Source of the DNA: JAOUEA01 sp963719165
Lineage (GTDB): Bacteria > Actinomycetota > UBA4738 > HRBIN12
Reading direction: 5' to 3'
Assembly (NCBI GenBank): GCA_963719165.1
Contig: CAVRAV010000001.1
Coordinates: 806,001 to 870,000 of the forward strand
DNA: 64,000 bases
Shown here piece by piece: positions 10,534-17,773 of this stretch. How positions within the stretch are numbered: the first letter of the stretch is position 1; each line of letters opens with the position of its first letter. The notes below the pieces were generated by a model. It saw only the letters and a list, made by a program, of their open reading frames with translations, was not told the origin of the DNA and did no database searches. Made by a program: the position numbers and the translations under genes.

Positions 10534-12915
10534 CTACTCGGCCCGCAGCTCCGCGCCGAAGTCCTTCCGCAACCGCGTCACGATGCGCTCCACGATCGGT
10601 TCGGAGTCCTCGCGTGTGAGGGTCCGATCCTCCGCGCGAAGGTCCAACCCGAACGCGAGGCTCTTCGTCCCCGGTGCGAGGGGCTCGCCTCGGAACACGT
10701 CGAAGAGTCGAGACGCCTCCAGCAACGCTCCCGCCGCCGACTCGATCGCGCCCTGGACGGAGCCCGCTGGCACGGTCTCGGGGATCACGAACGCGAGATC
10801 GCGATGGATCGGGGGGAACCTCGGACCCTCGAGGAACGCGAACACCTCCTCGGAGGCTTCCATCAACGCGAGAACGTCGAGCTCGGCCACCGCGACCCTG
10901 CCCTCCAGATCGAGGTGGGCGGCCGCCCTCGGGAGCAGTTCCCCGAGCACACCCGCCGAGCGATCCCCCACGTGTACCGTGGCGGAGCGCCCCGCATGGA
11001 ACGGGCCGTCGGGCGGATCACCGAGGGACCACGCGCGAACGCCGAGCTCGACGAGGAGCGCCTCGAGCAGGCCCTTCGCGTCGAGGACGTCGAAGGGACG
11101 ATCCTTCGATGACCAGTTCCGAGCGGCGGAGCCCGCGAGCACGAAGGCGACCGCGGTCCGCTCCTGGACCGGGTCGCCCGGGCGGAAGACCGTCCCCGCT
11201 TCGAACAGGGACACCGCCTGCGGCCCGCGCGCTTGGTTGCGCGCCGCGGCGTGCAACAGGCCGGGGATGAGCCCGGTGCGCAGGAAGCCCTCATCGGCCT
11301 GCAGGGGATTCGCGATGGCGATCGCGTCGGTGTCCCCGAAAAGCTCCAGGTCACGCACGGAGGTGAAGGAGGAGAGCCTCGCTTCGCTCATGCCCGAGCG
11401 CACGAGGGCCTCGCGCACGCGCATCCGGAACGCGTAGGCGGCGGGGACGCCTCCCGCCCTGCCCGATGAAGGGATCGAGGAGCCGATCCGGTCGTACCCC
11501 TGCATCCTCGCGACTTCTTCGATCAGGTCCACCTCGCGGTCGATGTCCACCCGATAGCCCGGCACCTCGACCTCGATCCGCTCATCGTCGCCCCGGTGGG
11601 TCATCCCCAGGGTGTCGAACACGGCGGCGGCATCGTCGGCCGTGACCTCGTAGTCCAGGATCTTCGCCGCCCGCGCGGGGCGCATGGCGACCCAGCGCCT
11701 CGCGGGCGCCTCGCCCGCCCGGGCGTGGCCGCGCGTGACCTTCCCTCCGGCCCACGCGGTGATGAGCTTCGCGCCCCGGGTCGCCGCGCGGGCAAGGCCC
11801 TCGGGATCCGTGCCGCGTTCGAATCGGTGCGCGGCCTCGCTGTGCAGATCCAGGCGGCGAGCGGTGTGCAGCACGCCGGCGCGGGTGAAGTAGGCGCTCT
11901 CGAGCAGGATCGACGCCGTGGCGGCGGAGACCTCGGAGGCGGCGCCCCCCATCACGCCGCCGAGCGCGACCGGCTCCGCGAGATCGCAGATCAACAGGTC
12001 CTCGCTCGTGAGCGTTCGTTCCTGGTCATCGAGCGTGACCAGTCGCTCGCCGTCGGCCGCGTGGCGCACGACGATGCCGGGTCCCGATAGCCGGTCGAGA
12101 TCGAACGCGTGCAGCGGCTGACCGAGTTCGAGCATGGCGTAGTTCGTTGCGTCCACGACGTTGGACACGGGCCGCATGCCCGCGGCGGTGAGACGGGCCT
12201 GGACGCGAAGCGGGCTCGCCCGGGTGGCGTCGACACCCCGGATGATCCGGGCCACGTAGTCGGGGCACGCGTCGGGGGCCTCCAGCCGGATCGACGCGAC
12301 GTCCGCGGCGGGTTCCCCGCTCTCGTCGATCGAAAGGTCGGGCTCCATGAGGGGCACGGCCGTGGCGGCCGCGACCTCTCGCGCCACGCCGAAGACGCTC
12401 AGGAAGTCGGGACGGTTGGGCTCGACCTCGATGTCCAGGACGGCGTCGTCCAGATCGAGCTTCTCCTTGAGATCGTCGCCGGTGATCAGACCGTCGCCCT
12501 CGCGAAGGATCAGGATCCCCTCGTGGGTGTCGGCGAGGTTGAGCTCCCTCGGGGAGCAGAGCATGCCGTTCGACATGACGCCCCGCAGCTCGCGCGGGGC
12601 GAGCGGCTCCGACAGGACGGGAACCCGGGACCCGGGCTTGGCCCACGGGACGAGGTCGCCGGCCGCGAAGTTCCGCACACCCGCGCATACGACCTGCGCG
12701 CCGGAGCCGTCGTCCACCCGCGCCACGCACAGCCTGTCGGAAGCGGGATGCTCGGCGACGTCCAGGACGCGAGCCGCGACGACGCCCTGCAGGCCGGCCC
12801 ACGGCCGCAGGATCGCCTCCACCTTGACGCCGCGTCGGGTGATGAGCTCCGCGAGATCGTCGACGTCCAGGTCGGTGGGCGCGAACTCGCGGAGCCAGGA
12901 CAGGACGACCTTCAC
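10534..12915 (-). CDS. pheT: Phenylalanyl-tRNA synthetase beta subunit
   Basis: This is the larger subunit of the alpha2-beta2 enzyme that charges tRNA-Phe. The 793-residue product starts with the conserved KVVLSWLREF region, followed by the OB-fold tRNA-binding domain (about 40-150), the B3/B4 editing domain with EVEPNRPD and NYAMLELGQPLHAFD, the B5 domain and a C-terminal anticodon-binding (FDX-ACB) domain with FPPIHRDLAF. The start is the GTG at 12915, which overlaps the pheS stop as GTGA and indicates translational coupling. An open frame continues upstream for about 75 codons, but that part lies inside pheS and has no family similarity. Confidence 0.95.
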   Translation of the reverse strand: MKVVLSWLREFAPTDLDVDDLAELITRRGVKVEAILRPWAGLQGVVAARVLDVAEHPASDRLCVARVDDGSGAQVVCAGVRNFAAGDLVPWAKPGSRVPVLSEPLAPRELRGVMSNGMLCSPRELNLADTHEGILILREGDGLITGDDLKEKLDLDDAVLDIEVEPNRPDFLSVFGVAREVAAATAVPLMEPDLSIDESGEPAADVASIRLEAPDACPDYVARIIRGVDATRASPLRVQARLTAAGMRPVSNVVDATNYAMLELGQPLHAFDLDRLSGPGIVVRHAADGERLVTLDDQERTLTSEDLLICDLAEPVALGGVMGGAASEVSAATASILLESAYFTRAGVLHTARRLDLHSEAAHRFERGTDPEGLARAATRGAKLITAWAGGKVTRGHARAGEAPARRWVAMRPARAAKILDYEVTADDAAAVFDTLGMTHRGDDERIEVEVPGYRVDIDREVDLIEEVARMQGYDRIGSSIPSSGRAGGVPAAYAFRMRVREALVRSGMSEARLSSFTSVRDLELFGDTDAIAIANPLQADEGFLRTGLIPGLLHAAARNQARGPQAVSLFEAGTVFRPGDPVQERTAVAFVLAGSAARNWSSKDRPFDVLDAKGLLEALLVELGVRAWSLGDPPDGPFHAGRSATVHVGDRSAGVLGELLPRAAAHLDLEGRVAVAELDVLALMEASEEVFAFLEGPRFPPIHRDLAFVIPETVPAGSVQGAIESAAGALLEASRLFDVFRGEPLAPGTKSLAFGLDLRAEDRTLTREDSEPIVERIVTRLRKDFGAELRAE

Positions 12916-13967
12916 GCGACCCCCGCGAACTGCTCGAGAAAGCGCACGTCTCCGTCGAACAGCATCCGGATGTCCGGGATCGCGTACTCCAGCAGCGCCA
13001 CCCGGTCGATCCCCATCCCGAACGCGAACCCCGTGTAGCGCTCCGGATCGTATCCGCAGTTCTCCAGCACCTGGGGATGGACCATGCCGGCGCCGAGCAA
13101 CTCGATCCAGCCGTTGCCGCAGACGCGGCATCCGACCCCGTCGCATCTGAAGCAGGAGGCGCTCACCTGGCAGCCGGGCTCCACGAACGGGAAGTACGCG
13201 GGATCCAGCCGCGCGCGCCTGCGCTCGCCGAACAGGGCCCTGATCGCTTCCTCCAACGTGCCCTTCAGGTCCGCGAACGTGATGCCTTCATCCACCGCCA
13301 GGCCCTCCAGCTGATGGAAGGCGGGCGCGTGCGTGGCATCGGGCGTCTCGCGGCGAAACACGCGGCCCGGCGCCACGATGTACACGGGGGGCGGCTGCGA
13401 CTGCATCGTGCGGATCTGGACGGCGCTGGTCTCCGTGCGCAAGAGCAGCTCGGGATGGCCCGGCACGTTCACGTACAGCGAGTCCTTCATCGAGCGCGCA
13501 GGGTGCTCGGGGGGGATGTTGAGCGCCTGGAAATTGTGCCAGTCGTCCTCGACCTCCGGGCCTTCGGCCACGCGGAACCCCAGGCTCGAAAACACGCTCA
13601 CCAACTGCCGCTCGACGATGGTGAGTGGATGCAGCGATCCGATCCTGGGCCGCCTGCCAGGCAGGGTGAGGTCGACGCCATCGGACCGCAGCAGCGCCGC
13701 CTCCGCCCGCTCTTCGAGCATCTCGCGTCGCGCTGCGAACGCCTCGTTGAGCCCGGCGCGGACCTCGTTGGCCGTCTTGCCGACGGAGCGCCGATCGTCC
13801 TCGGAAAGCCCGCCCAGCTCCTTCTGCGCGCCCGAGAGCGCGGAGCGCCGGCCCAACACCTCGACCCGCGCGGCATCGAGTTCCTCCAACGAGTTGGCGG
13901 CCTCGATCCGCTCCCGCCCGCGGGCGAGCTCGGTCTCGAAGGTGCGCAGCAGCTCGGAGGCCTCCAT
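12912..13967 (-). CDS. pheS: Phenylalanyl-tRNA synthetase alpha subunit
   Basis: This is the catalytic subunit of phenylalanyl-tRNA synthetase. The 351-residue protein has an N-terminal coiled coil (about 1-95) that binds tRNA, class II motif 2 with the PGRVFRRE segment and THAPAFHQLEGL, and motif 3 as GFAFGMGIDRVALLEY near the C terminus. A cysteine-rich insert (CFRCDGVGCRVCGNGWIE, four cysteines in two pairs) precedes motif 3; similar inserts are known in other bacterial PheS. The ATG at 13967 lies about 45 bases after the stop of the methyltransferase/kinase fusion gene. No T-box-like leader was seen. Confidence 0.95.
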   Translation of the reverse strand: MEASELLRTFETELARGRERIEAANSLEELDAARVEVLGRRSALSGAQKELGGLSEDDRRSVGKTANEVRAGLNEAFAARREMLEERAEAALLRSDGVDLTLPGRRPRIGSLHPLTIVERQLVSVFSSLGFRVAEGPEVEDDWHNFQALNIPPEHPARSMKDSLYVNVPGHPELLLRTETSAVQIRTMQSQPPPVYIVAPGRVFRRETPDATHAPAFHQLEGLAVDEGITFADLKGTLEEAIRALFGERRRARLDPAYFPFVEPGCQVSASCFRCDGVGCRVCGNGWIELLGAGMVHPQVLENCGYDPERYTGFAFGMGIDRVALLEYAIPDIRMLFDGDVRFLEQFAGVA

Positions 13968-14012
13968 CAGGCCGCCGAGTCTAGCAAGGGGCCTCCGCGC
14001 GACCGACCCTCC

Positions 14013-15488
14013 TCATGCCGGGGCGCGAGCGGGATCCCCGGGCTCGTGGGCGGCGTCCGGCCCCACGGGGAGATCGAGATGGAACGTGAGGCGCGCGTCG
14101 GCCACCGAGCCCCAGGCGTTCCCGCCCTGCGCCTGGGCGACACCCCGGGCCACGAACAGCCCCATCTTGCTGCCGGCCCCCTCGCCGGGGCGCCGAGGCA
14201 GGAAGAGCGCCGAGGCCTCCTCGCTCGTGAGTTCCGTCCCCGCACGGGAGGCCCGAAGGTGCAGGAGATCCCCGTTCCGCTCGGCCTCCACGCCGACCGA
14301 CCCCTCGCGCGCCCACCACACGAGCGATTCGATGAAGGCCAAGATGGTGGTCTTGAGCCGGGCCGGATCCGCGAACACGTTCCCGAGCTCGCCCTTCCAG
14401 CTGATCGGCGGGTGGTCCGGGTCGCGCCTCTGCGCCTGGGCGATCGCGCCCACGAGCGCGCCGACATCGACCTGTTCGCGCAAGGGTTCGAGGTTTCCGG
14501 CCACCACGCGTGCGGCGTCCACGAGCTGGCGCAGGATCGTGTCCATCCGATCGGCGTCGTGCACGATGCCGCTCAGCATGAGGGCGCGCTGTTCGTCGGT
14601 CATCTGGGCCCAGCGCTGTTCGAGCGCGTAGCCGAAACCCTTCATCGCCGTCAGCGGGGAACGGATGTCGTGGGCTGCCGCGCCGATCATCGACTCGAGC
14701 GCCTCCCCCCGGTGCGCCTCGCGGCGCGCTCGCTCGAAGAGGCACACGGTGGCCGATGCCGCAAGGTTCAGGGACTCGGCGCGCCCCGCTTGCGGCACGC
14801 GAACGGTCACGTCCGCGAGGGCGCTCACCTCGTTCGGCAGTCCGCGAGCCTCGTTGCCGAACACGAACGCGACCGGGCCTTCGAGGTCGGTGCGATACAG
14901 ATCCTTCGCGCCGTCGGTCCCCATCGCCAGGATGCGGTACCCGCGGGAGCGAGCGGCCTGCACGGCATCGGCCGTTGCCGCCCCACGCGCCACCGGCAGA
15001 TGGAAGATGGAGCCTGCGGAGGCTCGTACGGTCTTGGGGTTGTACAGGTCCACCGACGTGGCGGTGAACACCACGCCCGAGGCGCCGCTCGCGTCCGCAG
15101 ATCGCAGCACGGTACCGGCGTTTCCGGGATCGCGGACCTCGTGCAGGATGGCGAGGCACCCGCCGACGGGCAACGTCGCGAGGTCCACGTCGAGGAAGGG
15201 GGCCACCCCCACGAACCCCTGGGGCGTGACCGTCGACGTCAGCCGGGCCATGACGTCGTTGCTCACGGGTTGGATCACCACGCCCGAGTCGCGGGCACGC
15301 ACCACGAGCGGATCGAGCTCGTCCGTCACGAAGAGGACCTCGAGCCGGTCGAGCGCCTCGCCCACCGTCTGGGCGCCCTCCACGAGGAAGCGACGATCTT
15401 CCTCGCGATGGGCATGCTTCTTGAGGCGCGCCGCGGCGGCGATCCTCGGGTTCTTAGGCGAAGTCAGCACCGGGGCCCTCCGGCGCAT
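14013..15488 (-). CDS. SpoU/TrmH-type RNA methyltransferase fused to a degenerate histidine-kinase module
   Basis: The continuous 491-residue frame encodes two unrelated parts. Residues 1-255 form an RNA 2'-O-ribose methyltransferase: substrate-binding N domain, motif 1 HEVRDPGNAGTVLRSA (116-131; N123, R129), motif 2 FGNEARGLPNEV (210-221; E213) and motif 3 VPQAGRAESLNLAASA (231-246; S239, N241). From about 262 a HisKA-like dimerisation helix follows with an intact H-box, AAHDIRSPLTAMKGF (271-285; H273). An HATPase-like domain covers about 335-475: ADPARL aligns with the usual segment before the N-box, but the N-box reads AFIESLVWW without its asparagine, DxGxG is absent, and only a G2-like GSKMGLFVARGVAQAQGG (439-456) remains. 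The methyltransferase should act on rRNA or tRNA; a kinase reaction looks unlikely. No signal peptide, membrane segment or receiver domain is present. It lies between rplT and pheS. Confidence 0.88.
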   Translation of the reverse strand: MRRRAPVLTSPKNPRIAAAARLKKHAHREEDRRFLVEGAQTVGEALDRLEVLFVTDELDPLVVRARDSGVVIQPVSNDVMARLTSTVTPQGFVGVAPFLDVDLATLPVGGCLAILHEVRDPGNAGTVLRSADASGASGVVFTATSVDLYNPKTVRASAGSIFHLPVARGAATADAVQAARSRGYRILAMGTDGAKDLYRTDLEGPVAFVFGNEARGLPNEVSALADVTVRVPQAGRAESLNLAASATVCLFERARREAHRGEALESMIGAAAHDIRSPLTAMKGFGYALEQRWAQMTDEQRALMLSGIVHDADRMDTILRQLVDAARVVAGNLEPLREQVDVGALVGAIAQAQRRDPDHPPISWKGELGNVFADPARLKTTILAFIESLVWWAREGSVGVEAERNGDLLHLRASRAGTELTSEEASALFLPRRPGEGAGSKMGLFVARGVAQAQGGNAWGSVADARLTFHLDLPVGPDAAHEPGDPARAPA

Positions 15489-15541
15489 CGAGCCGATGGA
15501 CGGAGAGGTGCGAGGGCTCGTTCGGGGCGGCGTCCCTCGCC

Positions 15542-15907
15542 TCAGGCGGCCTCATCCAGCGCTGCCTTCGCCCGCTCGACGAGGGAGTCGAACGCCGCGG
15601 GGTCGTGCACGGCCATGTCGGCGAGGATCTTGCGATCGACCTCGACGCCCGCGACCTTCAGGCCGTTGATGAACCGCGAGTACGAGATGTCGTGGGGGCG
15701 ACAGGCCGCGTTGATGCGTGTGATCCACAGGCGGCGGAACTGCGCCTTGCGGTCGCGGCGGTCGCGGAACTGATACACGCCGGAGTGCTGAACCTGCTCC
15801 TTGGCGGCCCGGTAACGCTTGCGACGCGTTCCCGTGTACCCCTTGGCCTTATCCAGGATCTCGCGACGCTTCTTCTTCGCATGCACGGATCGCTTGACGC
15901 GCGCCAT
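15542..15907 (-). CDS. rplT: 50S ribosomal protein L20
   Basis: L20 binds 23S rRNA early in assembly of the large subunit. The 121-residue basic protein starts MARVKRSVHAKKKRR and has the family segments KGYTGTRRKRYRAAKE and FRRLWITRINAACR. Its ATG shares one base with the rpmI stop (TGATG), so the infC-rpmI-rplT group is translationally coupled here as in most bacteria. Confidence 0.97.
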   Translation of the reverse strand: MARVKRSVHAKKKRREILDKAKGYTGTRRKRYRAAKEQVQHSGVYQFRDRRDRKAQFRRLWITRINAACRPHDISYSRFINGLKVAGVEVDRKILADMAVHDPAAFDSLVERAKAALDEAA

Positions 15908-16104
15908 CAGCCCTCCCCCAGCAGCCGCTTGACGTTCTTGGCCTCCTGGCCCTGCGCCTGCGACATGCCCTCGATCCGGCGGCGTTGGCTGCCGGATTTC
16001 TTGGTGAGCATGTGGTTGCCGGTGGCCTTGCGGTGCAGCACCTTGCCCTTGCGGGTCACCCGGAACCGCTTGGCCGTGGCGCGGTGCGTCTTCATCTTCG
16101 GCAT
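15907..16104 (-). CDS. rpmI: 50S ribosomal protein L35
   Basis: This small basic ribosomal protein has 65 residues. It starts MPKMKTHRATAKRF, the usual L35 N terminus, followed by GKVLHRKATGNHMLTKKSG. The ATG at 16104 was chosen over an upstream in-frame ATG because it gives the exact family start. It begins 4 bases after the infC stop and overlaps rplT by one base. Confidence 0.97.
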   Translation of the reverse strand: MPKMKTHRATAKRFRVTRKGKVLHRKATGNHMLTKKSGSQRRRIEGMSQAQGQEAKNVKRLLGEG

Positions 16105-16108
16105 CTGA

Positions 16109-16826
16109 TCACCCTTCGTCTTCGGCCGAAGCCTGGACGGATCGCTCGGCCCCAACCTCATCGAGCCCCGCAGGGCCCTCAGCCTCCTCGGCGGACTCCA
16201 CCGCCTCGATCACGTCGGCGGGGACCTCGACGCCCGAGCCGTCGTCCGGTGCATCCTCCTCGGAGGCCCGCTCCTCGGCGCGCTCCGCCTTGGCCTGAGC
16301 CTCCAGGTAGCGCTTGTTCGGGGCGATCACCATGATCATGTTCCGCCCCTCCTGCTTCGGCATGGATTCCACCACGATGCTCGGGCCGAAATCCTCGATC
16401 ACGCGGTCGAGGATCTTGCGGCCGAGCTCCGTGTGCGCCATCTCGCGCCCGCGGAACATGATCGTGATCTTGACCTTGTTCCCGCCCCTCAGGAAGCGCC
16501 GCACGTGCCCCGTCTTCGTGGCGTAGTCGTGGCGGTCGATCTTGGGCCGGAACTTGATCTCCTTCAGACCGGTGCGCGACTGCTTCTTGCGCGCCTCCTT
16601 CTGACGGACGTCTCGTTCGTACTTGAACTTGCCGTAGTCCATGATCCTGCAGACCGGCGGGGTGGCCTGTGGAGCGACTTCGACGAGGTCCAGATCCAGC
16701 TCGCGAGCCTGCCGCAACGCTTCCTGGGTGGCGACCACCCCGATCTGAGCGCCGTCGGCACCTACCAGGCGAATCTGGGCGGAGCGGATCCGGTCGTTTA
16801 TGCGCGGATCGGTTGAGACCCCGCAT
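16109..16826 (-). CDS. infC: Translation initiation factor IF-3, start region irregular
   Basis: IF-3 keeps the 30S subunit free and checks start-codon pairing. The conserved frame reads RINDRIRSAQIRLVGADG, then PPVCRIMDYGKFKYE, KEIKFRPKI and RFRGREMAH-like MFRGREMAH segments, followed by a roughly 60-residue acidic alanine-rich tail that exceeds the usual IF-3 length of about 180. The conserved part begins upstream of any standard start in its frame: from the stop at 16828 to the conserved region no ATG, GTG or TTG occurs. A good Shine-Dalgarno (GGAGG, 16829-16833) lies just upstream. Removing one G from the GGGG run at 16820-16823 would place the ATG at 16826 in frame, giving M-R-V-S-T-D-P before RIND. 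Either that is a sequencing error, or a non-standard start is used, as known for AUU in E. coli infC. Confidence 0.88.
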
Positions 16827-16899
16827 CACCTCCATCGAATAACAAGCGCCGGTCAGCCCGGCGCAGGGTGGACATCCATGCGAACACGTTCGACCAAGA

Positions 16900-16929
16900 A
16901 GTATAGGGGCCTGAGTCGGCGGCTGTCGA
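16900..16929 (-). promoter_or_regulatory. Probable promoter of infC-rpmI-rplT
   Basis: On the minus strand TCGACA (16924-16929) and TATACT (16900-16905) are separated by 18 bases. This is a good match to a housekeeping promoter, and the same TATACT hexamer precedes ribD and mihF. The transcript would have a leader of roughly 65-75 bases. A near-palindrome, CGAACACGTTCG at 16881-16892, lies just downstream of the expected start; its meaning is unknown. Confidence 0.55.
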
Positions 16930-16940
16930 CGGAGCTACGC

Positions 16941-17291
16941 TCACCAATCCGGCTCGAGTGAGCGCCCGTAGGCGTCCTCGAGGCGCTGGGTGTCGTCCTC
17001 CGTCGTGTACCCGTAGGCGATCTCGAGGATCCTGCCCCGCTTGCTCCCGTCGTTGCGGATGCGATGGGTCTCCTCGGCCGGGATCATGAACTCCTCCCCC
17101 GGCTCGGCCTTGAGCACCTTGTTCCCGATCTCGATCGTGAGGCCGACGTCGAGCACGACCCACATCTCGTCCCGCATCCGGTGATAGTGCACGCTCGTCT
17201 CCTGGTCCGGCTCCACCGTGATCACACGCACCGACGAGGGTTGGTTGAGCGCGTAGGTGATCACCTTTCCCCAGGGCTTGTCGACGATCAT
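16941..17291 (-). CDS. Cupin of the mannose-6-phosphate isomerase (type II) kind
   Basis: The 116-residue single-domain cupin resembles the C-terminal sugar-phosphate isomerase domain of bifunctional mannose enzymes. It has the metal-binding pattern HYH (35 and 37), E42 and H76 in IPAEETHRIRN, and ends in EDDTQRLEDAYGR, similar to the tail of such enzymes. The start KPWGK is also typical. The ATG overlaps the ribH stop as ATGA, so it is translated together with the riboflavin operon. No link between this cupin and riboflavin synthesis is known to me; sugar phosphate isomerisation is the family-based guess and the true substrate is open. Confidence 0.8.
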   Translation of the reverse strand: MIVDKPWGKVITYALNQPSSVRVITVEPDQETSVHYHRMRDEMWVVLDVGLTIEIGNKVLKAEPGEEFMIPAEETHRIRNDGSKRGRILEIAYGYTTEDDTQRLEDAYGRSLEPDW

Positions 17292-17773
17292 CGCGGCTCC
17301 CCGACGGGCAGTCCCGACAGGAGCGACGCCATCTCGATCGCCGATTCTGCAGCCTCCCAGCCCTTGTTCCCGTGCACGCCCCCGGCGCGCGCTTCCGCTT
17401 GAGCCAGATCGTCGGTCGCCAGGACCTCGAAGATCACCGGCACGCCCGTTTCCAAGGCGATGTCCATGATCCCGCGCGCGGCCTGTTCGGCCACGAGGTC
17501 GAAATGCGCGGTCTCGCCGCGGATGACCGCACCGAGGCCGATCACGGCGTCGTAGCGGCCCGTCGCCGCGAGGCGCTTGGCCACGAGCGGGATCTCGAAG
17601 GCGCCCGGCACCCAGGCGACCTCGGTGCGATCGGAGGCGACTCCGTGCTTGGACAGCGCGGACACGGCCCCCTCCACGAGCCTGGACGTCACGGCCTGGT
17701 TGAACCGCGCGGCCACCACGGCGATGCGCATCCGCGCGCCGTCGTGGATCCCGACGTACGTCCGGACGCTCAC
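17288..17773 (-). CDS. ribH: 6,7-dimethyl-8-ribityllumazine synthase
   Basis: It condenses the ribityl pyrimidine with the four-carbon 3,4-dihydroxy-2-butanone phosphate, the penultimate step of riboflavin synthesis. The 161-residue protein has the ligand-binding segments ARFN (22-25), VPGAFEIPLVAKRL (55-68), GAVIRGETAHFD (81-92) with the catalytic histidine H90, and GNKGWEAA near the C terminus. It overlaps ribBA upstream by 4 bases and the cupin downstream by 4 bases. Confidence 0.96.
   Translation of the reverse strand: MSVRTYVGIHDGARMRIAVVAARFNQAVTSRLVEGAVSALSKHGVASDRTEVAWVPGAFEIPLVAKRLAATGRYDAVIGLGAVIRGETAHFDLVAEQAARGIMDIALETGVPVIFEVLATDDLAQAEARAGGVHGNKGWEAAESAIEMASLLSGLPVGEPR

Noticed and set aside
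13077..15773. Plus-strand open frame of 898 codons over pheS, the fusion gene and rplT
   Set aside because: It is antisense to three recognisable genes and shows no domain; high GC removes stop codons from the shadow frame.
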